A stretch of DNA of 64,000 nucleotides, taken from positions 8,549,501 to 8,613,500 of the forward strand of contig JANCRA010000011.1 in the NCBI GenBank assembly GCA_024362935.1, read 5' to 3'. A program made the position numbers and the translations under genes. Below, piece by piece: positions 35,757-47,030 of the stretch. Position 1 is the first letter of the stretch. Each line of letters begins with the position of its first letter. The notes under the pieces are model-generated. The model did no database searches, was not told the DNA's origin, and saw nothing but the letters and a program-made list of their open reading frames with translations. This DNA comes from Setophaga petechia. Taxonomy: Eukaryota; Chordata; Aves; Passeriformes; Parulidae.

Positions 35757-38700
35757 GAGTCTGTTCTCTCCTATGGATTGTTTCAACATCTTCTTTGGGG
35801 ATTTTTGTTTTTACAAGTTACCAAGGGCCTTCTTCCTCCCTGGCTGTGCTGTCCTGCCAACCATATCTGCCTGCCTCATGTTTGTTAACATAATCACCAC
35901 CAAAAGAGACCTACTCTATCTGGTGGTGTTGCAATTCAGGCATGAAGGTGGCATGTAGAAGTCAGTTTACCCATCCATGGTTGCACTGGAAATGTATCCC
36001 TAACAGCAGTCAAATCTTGTTTAGCCAGGAAAGGAAGCAGGAGTGATTTGAGGCTGTGTAGAAAGCTGGTATGTTCAGTGCCAGCTTTTAAAAGTTGCCA
36101 CGATCTGTTTACTTTCATGTTAATTTTAGCTCCTCAAGTTAATGATTGCTCATTTTGAGAATGGGACATTTGTCATTGTTTCAGAGAATAATGAAATATT
36201 TTTTCTAGAGACAGTGTTGTCTTTCATCAAAACTTTACACACAGCCTCCCATTCACATGTCTGAGGCTAAATACTGCCCCTTGGAATCCTCAGAAGCTTA
36301 TGTCAGTGAGTCTTGGGTTTGCTGGCTAGCTTTTGTGCCTGTCTGAAAATAAATTAACATCATGTTGAAGACTTTGTGAAACTACTCTTCATGAAATCTA
36401 AGAAGTAATGACTTCAGTGAAGCTTGAGGGCAAAGTGCTCACCGTTTACTACTGCAGTAATTCTTTCACAAGGCTTTCCTCTCTTGCAGCACAATTAATT
36501 TTACATTTCATTTACTGACATTGGCATGCACTTAGCTTTATAATATTAGTTAAAATTGGTTTATGATGTCGGTTTTATTTTTAGCACATTGAAAGCAGGG
36601 GAATAATTAAAGTGTGCTATTGTACAATTTAAGGTTTGTGGTGGACTTGGAGAGGTGAGGATTGCCATTCCTGCTTCAACTGACCTAGAGGGAATAACTC
36701 TTCTCTTTAACATTTCATTGTAATCTTTCTGATGATACCTCAAAATGTCAGCTTGTGCCTCATGGCTTAATAAAGGTCCCAAAATAACTTCTAATGGACC
36801 TCAGAAGTTTAAAAATTAAGTCTCAGTGATACATACCAATGATATTTTAATATGAAAGGCAGTTGAAGTTCAGTGTATAATTTATTTTGGTTTAGTTCTT
36901 TTTTTCAGTTCAAAGTTGTCTCTTGGAACTTAAGATATAAGTTGTCTCCTGTATGTTAATGCCAACAAATTGGCTTTATGGTATGTCACAGGGCACTCTG
37001 CTGGTCAAGCTGAAAAGCTTTACCAGGCTGAATTCTAATGAAGTCTTAGTAACTTTCTGGGATGAAAGGGAATTAAGACGTATTTGGTCTGGAGTTTTCG
37101 TGGTTGTTTTATAGCATAGTGCTTTGGTTCTAAAATACCAGTTTTTCTAATTCAAGTAATTTTAAGCTTTTCTATGAAGAAATTAATGCATTAGGAGGTC
37201 AATCAAATACTGATTAAAATCTAGTTTGGGGCTCATACTGACTTCTACGACCTTCCTTAATTCTTGACCTGGAAAAAGGAACATTCATAAATGTGTCCTG
37301 TAAGGAGTGATGTTTCATCAGGAATTTGAAGAAGGAAGAATACTCTGAGACATCTCCACGTGAGTGGCATCCTACTTGAGTTGCCTTCAGGGAAAATAAT
37401 ACGTTCAGATCATAAGGTTGGTCCTGTCTTTGGAGTTTATGGAACATTTGCCACTGTGTTTGCTTTTCCCTATGAGATAAAGCAACCACTGGAAAGCACT
37501 GAAATTCTGGGTGTTAAGAATGCACAACACACAGAGCTTGAAGAACAGCAAGACCTTCATCAATCGAACAAGGCAGTCCGCGTGCTGACCTGACCTTACT
37601 CCCACTTTTTCTCTTAGGAGGGTGGGTTATTTGCCAGTCATTCTGAACTCTCACTATGAAACACAGTTTTTCTGCTGTGCTTGTATCTAAAACCTATCTA
37701 CTTTTATTGCTGGCCCCATCTGAAATATTTCAGGCTAATGAAACAATGTGATTGTTTTTATCTCCAAAGTACTTCATTTGTACTTACAAATGTCATACAC
37801 AAGAACTCAAATCTCCATCTGAGTGGTTATCTCTGATAAGCTGCTTTTAAAAAATGAATTAGCTTAGTAAAAAGCTGGCAAATACATGCCAAACGTTTTG
37901 TGAGGATCGCTGATGGTGAAGTTTTGTTAAACTGTGCTTTTTCCAGGCAAGTACAAAAATAGCAGCTTTGGAAAACATGAAGCTGAGTCTTTTGGACAAC
38001 TAACGCTATTATGAGACTGCAGGTAGCTTTCTTTTTCCCTCTTTTCCCCTTTGAAAGCTGAACATCCTCTCGGAAGTGTGAGAGAGAAGTTAGGTTGATT
38101 TATGCTTAATGTGACTGACTGCTTAAGAAATAGGTACTATTTGCTATTTTAAGCATTAGCCAGTAATTAGGATCTGCGGCACTGGGTGTCATTCTCTTGT
38201 CATTAATGAGGTCGTTAACAAAGATATGATACAGTCTTTTCCTCCTGTTAGCTATGTAACTGAAATAAGTGAAAACTTCAAATATTTTGAGGCCAGTGTT
38301 ACACTTTCTATGAGCCTGCTTCTGCGATGCCTGTCAGCACAAGCAAAGTGAACTTCTGTAATCCTTGGGAAACTGCCCCCCAGAGCCACTGGGAATCATT
38401 TTCACACCTGACTCTTACATATTAAATCCAAGATGTTTCTCTTCTATTCCAGCCCTTCTTGGGCTCCTTCCCTCCCTAGCAGCTGATGGGTTACTGAGGT
38501 CATTCCCCATTACTACAATGCCGCCTCCTCCCAGCCATGAATGAATGATGGTATCACCTATGCTGATAGGCAAGAACTCCCTACCACAAAGTCACCCCAA
38601 TCTCCTCAGACCCTACCTCATGACTGTGTTTTGCTGGCTGAAAGTTTGCCAGCATCTGAGCTACTGAGGAGGGCTGACTACCTGCTGCCTTGCCAACCTG

Positions 38701-39069
38701 TGGCTCACTGTTTTCTTGTGTCTCTGCATCTGCTGTTTGTCTTGTCTTTGGGTATGTCTGTACTGCTGTCCGCAGTATGTCATGAAGAAAGATTATCCAG
38801 CCAGGCAGTTTGGAGGAGCCTACCTGCAGGAGGGAAAGCTTTGTGCTCTGCCATTGTAGATCCTTTTCTTGAGCCAGCTCATTTAGATTTGTATCACTCT
38901 ACTCTAATGAAACTCTAGTGCACAAACTCTTTGTTTTGCAGTGGGAATGCACTTGACATAAGCAGTAGGGGAATAGTTCCATTATTAATAGATAAACATG
39001 TTTTCACATGAATTGGACAAGCAATATATTTCTATAAATTACTGATATGCACTATAATGACAGGAAAAA

Positions 39070-39970
39070 CATAGAATCAAGAATAACAGGTTGGAAGAGA
39101 CCTCAAGGATCATCGGTCTAACCTTTCTTGGCAAAAGCATAGTCTAGACAAAATGACCCAGCAGCCTGCTCAGCTGAGTCTTAAATGTGTCTGATGTTGT
39201 AGAATTCATTTCCCTGAAGAGATTATTCCAACAGCTGATTGTTCTCGTTGTGAAATATTTTCCTCTTGTGTCCAGTTGGAATGTCCCCAGGAGTAACATG
39301 TATCCATTACCTTTCCTGTTTTCCCTGTGACTCCTTGTAAAAAGCTAGTCTCCATTTTCTTTTTAGCCATCTTTTAAATACTGAGACACAGTATTAAGGT
39401 TTCCCCTAAGCCTTCTTATCTCAAGGCTGAGCAAACACTTATCTCAGTCTTTCCTTTTTCATGGCCCTTCTCTGGACCCTCTCCAGCCTGTCCACATCTC
39501 TTTTGTACAGCAGGAACTGAAAGTGAAAGCAGTATTCCAGGTGTGGCCTGAAAAGCACTGAGTAGGGCAGGATAGTGACTTCTTCATCTCTCCTGAGAAT
39601 GCATATGTTGATGCAGGCCAGCATTCTGTGGGCTTTCTTTGCCACAGCAGCACACTGTTCACTCATCTTGAGCTTATTGTCCACCAGGACCCCCAAGTCC
39701 CTTTCTACAGAGCTGCTCCCCAGACAGACCTGTCCTTGTTTAACTTCATAAGGTTCTTGTTAGCCCGCTATTCCAGCCTCTCCAGTCTTCCTGCAGGCTG
39801 GCTCTTCCTTTCAGAGTGTTCATCTCCCACTCAGTTTGTTTCATCAACAAACCTCATTGGGGCCCAACTTATCCCATCATCCAGATCTCTTATGAAGGTA
39901 TTAAGCATTGAAATGTCCTCCTCCCCCGCCTCCACTGGTGTGCTTCTTGTGTCTCATCTGATTTGCCTTG
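39070..39970 (-). mobile_element. CR1 LINE, antisense, about 0.9 kb
   Basis: On the plus strand it starts CATAGAATCAAGAATAACAG followed by GTTGGAAGAGACCTCAAGGA, the reverse complement of a CR1 3' end. It continues through the TTCTCTGGACCCTCTCCAGC block, TGTGGGCTTTCTTTGCCACA, GTCCACCAGGACCCCCAAGT and CCCATCATCCAGATCTCTTA. The minus strand still has an 85-codon frame (39439-39696) reading V-L-V-D-N-K-L-K-M-S and R-P-H-L-E-Y-C, hallmarks of the CR1 ORF2 C-terminal region. It is 5'-truncated near 39970. Confidence 0.94.
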
Positions 39971-40335
39971 CCAGTCTTCAGGACACCCATAGTGTATTGT
40001 AAGTGTAGCTTTCTGTCAGCCTCCCATATCTTACAATAATACAGTTATTAAGAGTATGATGTAAGAATTTTAATTTCTGATGTTGCTGCCCAAAGACCAG
40101 TACAGAATGAAATCTTAAGGAAACAGCTTGTTTGGTGGTTCCCTATTTTCATGTGTTTTAATAAATGTGTTATTATGGAGTACATTTCCACTTTTTTTGC
40201 CTTTGATGCTGTTCACATTGGACCTAAGAAATTCTAAACTGCTCTGCAAAGTTGTTTTTTATTACTAGTCGGCTAGAAAAGTTAGGGGGAGGGACAGAAT
40301 ACAAAAACTTGACATTTGAAGGTATTTTCCAGCTC

Positions 40336-40430
40336 TTTTAGCTATTATTTTGTATTATATTAGTTAGTATTATATATATTATTATATATATTAGTATTTA
40401 GCTATTATTTTGTATGTATTATTTGTATTA
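40336..40430. repeat. AT-rich tandem duplication, unit about 60 bp
   Basis: The block TTTAGCTATTATTTTGTAT occurs near 40337 and again near 40396, separated by TATTATATATATTA-type sequence. It is a local duplication in low-complexity DNA. Confidence 0.8.
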
Positions 40431-42057
40431 TACTTGCCACCCCCTGGTGAGAATGGCTGCATATGCATGGTAGAAGGCAGCGGCTGTCCTGCAGAGCTTG
40501 CCTACCAACCAGGGCAAATGGCAGGAAGTGTCACCTGAGGGTTGCTCGGTGAAGGATGAGGCACAGAGGCACCAAACCAAAGCCTTTAGGTGCTGGAATC
40601 AGAACAGAATGGCAGCTCAAGGTTCCTCCAACCTCCATTCCTGAGGAAAAATCCTCTTCTGGAGCGTTTTCAAAACCCCATCAGTGAAACCAATTCTCTG
40701 ACAGTCCATATGTGCAAAAGCAAGAGCAGTGCCAAGCCCAGTAGTGGCTCCCTTGTTACCTCTGCACTGCTTGCAGGAGCCCTAATGAGACCTACCAGCC
40801 TTTTTCATCCAACCTATCCACTGAAGACTAGAGGAAGATGTGATTTATTAGCTAGGACCAGGATGGATGGCATCATAAATCTCCTCTAGACAGCAACAAT
40901 TAAAGTTGCCAGGGCTCTCTGCATTGCCACAAGGAGTCCAGGCAACTCTGTCCAGATTTGACTGGCTTATTTTGCTAAATGAGGGTGTTGAAATGACCGT
41001 CTGGATTTTATTAATAAGTGTATAAATCTGAACTATAAGGAGAAAGAAGATGAACTGGTGCTAGTATATCTGTGACATATACTTAATAATAAAACTTAAA
41101 CTCTTATACAGCCTGATACAAATTACTCGCTCTACTGCGCCAGTTCTGCCACAGCTACACATTTCATTTTTGTGATATGCTCTGCGACTGCTCCACTAGT
41201 AAGTGCTGAGAAGGGAGAGAAATAGAAAGATAGATGCATCTGGTATTTATAGAGGACTGTTTTAATGGTGCTAAAAAACTGATGTGCTCAGCATTCCTTG
41301 CAGCTGCAGTTGCGTTCGTGTCAGTAATCGTATCAGGAGGGTTGCTGGTTTCCAGAGTAATTAGAACCCTGAAGCAAATAAGCAGCAAATGAATTCTCTT
41401 CTTTTGAAGTTATCTTCTTTTTACCCCTCTTTTAAATAGCCCTTCTCTGCTATAATTATGTACCAGTCATTATAGCATTAAAAATAATTTTAAGTGAATG
41501 AGTGCTATTTTTATTGTTGTTGTTCATTGCTAATTATTATGAACTAATTGTAATTTAGGATAGTCTTCTGAAAATCTCATTTCATTAGAGAATGGCTACT
41601 GACTTAAATTGTTTCCTGCCTTGATCCCAGGGAGAGGCAGGAGCTCCAAGCTGGGTTCATCTAAGCTGTGCTGGTGGCTTACAGCACGTGTGGGTAGAAC
41701 ACAAGTTGTTGTTCAAAGCCTTTTTGATAAACTTCTGCTCTTCTAGCGCTTCAGCCATAGGTTAAATATAAATTCAGAATAGTGTATGCTTTCCACCAGG
41801 GAAGTGATGACAGAGATACTACATGATAATATAGGGAGGTAATAGCCTTCCTATCTGGCTTTTTGTGACTTTGTCTGGGATAACACATTGTGCCCCAAGC
41901 ACTCGTTCCTGAAAAGATCCTGGCAGTTCAGAGGACACTAACAAGCCATGTCGTTGTCTAGGGAGGGTTTGACTCTAAACAGTGGTATCTTCACCATTTA
42001 TCTGGGTTATTAATTTTGCAACATTTGTGGCTTTAGTCAGATGTTTTTGATTTGTGC

Positions 42058-42140
42058 TCACGTATGCTGAATTACGGAGAATGGGCACTGGGTCATCCTT
42101 GTGTAAACTCTGTAGTCTGGGTTGCATTTTTTGGCTCTTG
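42058..42140 (+). repeat. Diverged direct repeat, copy 1
   Basis: It begins with TCACGTATGCTGAATTA, which recurs identically at 43049. TGGGTCATC follows at 42089, in the same register in both copies. The matched interval continues, diverged, towards TTGGCTCTTG near 42140. The family is unknown. Confidence 0.75.
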
Positions 42141-43048
42141 ATTTCTAACCAGTTTCAAGATTAAAAAACAGAATAATAAGAATTACTTACAGCTGCATAA
42201 GCAGTATATATTAATTGATGTTTCCTGGTAATGAGGTATGAGAATGAAAAGCCCACCCCACCTCTCAGATCCCAGCTTGAGTTTTTAAGATGGCTGTTAG
42301 AAGAAAAATGTCTTTGTACTCACAAATTGCACACATTCAGCCCAGAGTTACTAGCACATAATAAACATGGAAACATCTAGTGACGCTTTCTTTAATAGAC
42401 TCATTCTTTAGACTAGAACCACAGCTTTTATAACTCAGATTCTCAAAATGCCTTTATAATGTTGTTTCTTAAACAGCCTTAGCTTCTGTTGTCCTGTAAT
42501 GGCAATTCTTTCCTACCACGAGGACCAGGACAGCACAGTGCTCTGGCTGTAACCTGGCAGGTTCACAGAGATACCTGAGAAAGATGATGGGGAGACTAAA
42601 GCTTCTGGGGGTTCAAATATTTCTAAACTTCAGTTCAAATTGGAGTTCAGGAGATATTTCTATAACATTGACTGTGCTTTGGACTTCCTTCCTTTCCTCA
42701 CCCTTCCTGCAGTTATTTTTGGGTGAGAGATTTATAGCAACAGAGCAAATTGCCATGTTAAATCTGAGCTCAACTTTCAAATCAGTGGTCACTGAGCAGG
42801 ACCATGTATACCCAAATACATAGGGGAAAGATAGGCCAAATCTGCTAATGCTTTAAGTCAATGCATCTGTGATAGAGCTCATAAAATTCTCTAAGGAGAA
42901 TTATGATGGTGAGAGTTATGACTACTTTATGCTTGAATGAAAGCATCCCCTAGTTGGTTTGAGGGACACAACCTCCTACACAGTGAGTTCTTTCTTGAGG
43001 GTGATTTATCTTAATTTCCCTCAGTGTTTCCATATTTTGAATTGGAGT

Positions 43049-43135
43049 TCACGTATGCTGAATTATAGTGTATAGACCTTGGGTCATCTTTTTCTGAACC
43101 CTATATTTTATCATGCCTTTTTTACCTCTTGGCTT
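43049..43135 (+). repeat. Diverged direct repeat, copy 2
   Basis: This is the partner of the copy at 42058, offset by exactly 991 bp at two separate anchor blocks (43049-43065 and 43080-43088). There is therefore no net indel between the anchors. The ending CTCTTGGCTTTGA resembles the first copy's TTTGGCTCTTGA. Confidence 0.75.
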
Positions 43136-46100
43136 TGAAAGGCATTGCCAGAGGAAAGAATGTAGTTTTGTGCTTGTGATACATCTCAGAGGCTGTTTAG
43201 ATAATGGTTTCTTGACAAGGAGGTGCTTATGTTTTGGGTTTTTTTGCTAAGTGTTTTTATTTCAATTGTGATAAATTTGTGATGTATAACAGTGAAAATA
43301 AACCCCCCATAGTTTATTTTGAAATGAGCTTAGGAGTGTGCCATCCAAATGCCTCATGCTGTCAGAGAAACCTTAACACCTACTGTTGCTGACACTTCTG
43401 CTGATCCAGGAGTTTCTAAGCCAGGAAAGCAAAATTCTTCACAGATGTGTATCAGCCCCAAAATGAAGAGGGGATACATTTAGATGAGAAAATTTTCTCT
43501 GAAGAAAAAAAATTAAATTACTGCAGAAAGTCTTGCAATCTTGTGGTGGTCTGCCAGGCAGCAAATCCCTGAAAGATATCTGATGACAAATGGCACTGTA
43601 TGTCTGGTACAGGCTTCTGATTGATATTTCAGTCAGCTAGATAAGAGTGAAGATAGAAGTGAAGCAGAGGTAAGGAATCTAATCATTCAAAAAACACATG
43701 CTCACACAACATTATCTCTCTTCTGAGGGAAAATGAACATAGCAGCTCACTTAGACCCATGGCAGGCACGAGTAGGTAGTTTCCTAGTTCAGAGAAAAGT
43801 TAACAGTGTAGAAAAATACTCTCTTTATTAATTCTTACTCTTAACAACACATTAGAATTTGAACAATTTAGATGCATTTAATGGGACAAGAAAATAATTG
43901 TTAAAAACATAAGCAAGACTGTGATATTGTGCTCCTTGCAATTATTTTTAATGCTAAATAAACACACTGGTGAGAAAATTGTAATTTGTAGTTATTGCAC
44001 AGTACTAAAAAGAGCAGTGTGATAGCCAGTGCCAGGTAAGCCCTCAATGAATAAACCAGGTGTTTATTGCATTCTGCAATGCTGAATTCTGACAGTGTAT
44101 AAAAGGAGTGAATTTCAGTGGTGATGTAGGTTCACTAAAAGACAATCCTGGCAACCTGTTCTGTACTGGTTTTTGGAAGATGGAGAAAGGGGAGGGGAGG
44201 GATAGCAATGTCTGTTACAGAGAAAAAAGGCAATGAAATGTGACCCTCTTTTAATTAAAGGGTCCCACAAAGTAATTTCCCCCTTAAACTTGTCATAATA
44301 TGGTTTTGGCAGGAAGAGTAATGTGAACAAAACACTTTTCTTAAGAATCAAAATCAAGGAGGGCAGGCAAATTGTATTCAGTAGCAATTTGTTGGGGAAT
44401 TTGTCATTTGTTTTTGAAGAGTGCTTGGAAATGGACAGCAGGAGTGGGGTGTTTTGCTTGTGCCTTGTGAATGGCAGCAGCAGTGGGGTTTGAAAAGCTT
44501 TTAGAGAAGTCAGGGGATATTTTCCCATGGGAAATTATGGAAAATACCTGTCAGTTGTAATGGTAACTCATCATTCCAAAAGGAGACTAATGTGCTCTTT
44601 GGAAAGATATTTTATCAGCTCAAAGTCTTCTTTGTGGTAACATAAAATAAGGTAAATATAGTCAAGGTAGTGAAATCTTATAAACATCTTTGCAGCTTGG
44701 GGAATTTAAAGAAAGAGCTATACAGGTTCCCTCTGGATTTTTGAACACGGTGTAAATAAGTACAAAAATTGTCTTTTTTTCCCCCATTTTGATAATGTCT
44801 AATATATCTATTCCTTATTTTCTCCCCATTTATGACCAGACTGAATCAATATGCTTTATTTCCTATTTTCCAGACTAACAGTGCTTTCCTTGTGAAAGGA
44901 CTATTAAGAGCATATGGCCAGAAGAGGTGGGGGCCCTTGCTCTTCCCCACTGGTTAGTTACACTTTGGTCTGTATCTTTAGAGCTTGTGGAGGAGTGCAC
45001 CATTCTTTTATATGGGATGTAAGAAAAAATACAACTGATATAACTTAATTAGTATTTCATGTCTCTCATTGTAGGGTCTGACCTGGGAGGGTTTTTTTTA
45101 CTAAGGTGAAATGCAGCATCTTGTTGAGCAGAGAGGCTGAATGACCCTGAAGTGGGTCTGCAATTAGTGAGCCACAGGCAGGAGAAACTGTGCTGCATCT
45201 GACACACAGCACTGTGTTTTCCAGCCAGAAGAGACACATGCACAGTGCTAGGGAACAGCTGACAGCAAGCCTTTCTGGAAGAACAAGCTGTAACACAGCA
45301 AAACTTAATCAGTGCTGTCCTCCCTCTTTCCTGCTCTGTATGTCTTTATTTCTGCCTTGTGCATCTGCTGCTTCTATTGAAGACATTATTTTAGACATTA
45401 ATGTCTAAACCAGGAATCCTACAGAGGAGTCTTGCAGGGTGATGGGTTTAGGTGGAGGTAGTAGGCTTTAGGAAATGACCAGAGGTTAGTGATGCAATAG
45501 TTGTTGTTACTGACAAATCTGTTGGAACCAGGGGGAAGTGGAAATGTAAAGACATGAAGAAAGGCTAAGTGCTCATACCCGATTTTACTATCCTAATGAT
45601 AACAGCAGGGTTAGGTTCAAATAGCCCACCTTGAAATAAGTGGCTGCAGAGTCCTTTCCTTTGATCTGCAGATCAATTTTGGCCCATTTTCTTGAGTAAT
45701 CTCACCATTAAAAGACAAATAAAATACACATCATCCTGCCCTTAATCTGTCCATTCCAAAGTAGGTGAGTCGCTGTCACTGTGCTTGTCCTGCAGCCAGC
45801 TCAGAGAAGCAGCACACACTCACATGTGTGAAAAGAGGGGCAGAGAAAGGCTGGTTCTGACAGCAGCTGTAATTAAACCACATCATCTTCCTGAGCCATA
45901 GCTCCAGCAATAAGACAGCAGTGGCTGTGTCCCACAGTAATACCAGCTGGACTGTTCTCTACTGCTCTAGACAGATTTTCTCTGCATAGATGGTCTTCTC
46001 TAGCACAGCTCAAGTGAGAGTGGCCCCTGTGCAGACAAAAAATGAGCTGTTGTGTCCATATTCTAACTGGGGTCACACAAAAGCATCCTTCATGCTACTT

Positions 46101-46954
46101 ACTGAGTAAATACTCAGATAACCCTGATGGAAGATGTACAATACTGTCTTGTTTGCATGTGTCACAAGATGATGGTAGGGATTGCATTACATTTTTAGGG
46201 ACTGTTGCAGGTCCAGAAGTCTCCAGTGTCAGCCCTTTAGTTTCCAGAGGACACTCAGTCACACTGCCAGACTGAACTGTGGAAGGGGCACTAAGGCAGA
46301 GGTTGATGCCCCTTTTTAGAGATTCTCCCTCTTCCTGGCCTTCCAAATGCACTCAGTCTGGCAGTGAGGTGGCTGCATATTGGTGAGTGTGAAGCAACCC
46401 TGAAGGACCTCTTCAGGCAACAGTTTCTGCTGCTTTCAGTGCTGCCCTAAGCCCTTTGTGAATCTTTAATACTGATCCACAGTACTCAGGGTTGTTAGGG
46501 TTTTCTTCTGTTGCATCAAGGCATATTCTGACCCTTCTTCCCTTTCAAGGGAAGAGAGGACAGGCGAACCTTCTTCCCCTTTGCTGTCTGTAGCTCTCTC
46601 ACCCTACAGCAGCTGGATTTCTGGCCTGGTGCCTTTGACTACCTCATCATCTGAAGCTGTTACCTGATTCTAAGTCAGGATTACCATGTCTATCAGCCAG
46701 CATCTCCCATATTTTTTCCCACTTTTAAGGATGTTTGGCTTGCATCTGTTTTTGTGAAAGGTGTTTCTGTTCTGCTGCTTATTCATATTTGAAATGTTCC
46801 TGGGACTGTTTCTTTTCACAACTCCACTGATTCCTTTGACAAGGGCAAAGGCATTTTTGTTTATCTAGAAATATCAGAGGAGAAAGGAACGTGATATCTT
46901 TGCCTCCTGAACATCATCTAGCAAATTATAAAATTTAATAGCAGGTGTTCCATT

Positions 46955-47030
46955 ACTACTACTATTATTATTATTTTTATTATGTCTATTATGTTTATTT
47001 ATTTAGTTTGTTAGTTATTTTATTTTATGA
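46955..47030. repeat. (ATT)n / (TTTA)n low-complexity tract
   Basis: An imperfect ACT/ATT trinucleotide run passes into TTTATTTATTTAG and ATTTTATTTTATG sequence. It holds short TTTTA units, the benign human SAMD12 repeat motif, but only about two in a row. Confidence 0.9.

Larger units (their letters stand above)
26058..39069. other. Long unique intron block (13 kb)
   Basis: No coding exon is supported. Open frames up to 125 codons (38541-38918 plus, with one hydrophobic stretch) and 121 codons (31776-32141 minus) carry no recognised domain. The block holds the densest set of inverted repeats in the window (27955-27986, 30521-30564, 35712-35756), a 16-bp palindrome at 27685-27700, a 24-bp tandem duplication at 28853-28900 and an unexplained minus-strand open region at 33457-34205. 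AT-rich motif-dense stretches at 27.33-27.78, 36.48-36.80 and 37.82-38.26 kb look like conserved noncoding candidates. Confidence 0.55.

Noticed and set aside
38541..38918. 125-codon frame with a hydrophobic segment
   Set aside because: No start context, homologue or exon boundaries recognised. The hydrophobic run comes from T-rich DNA.
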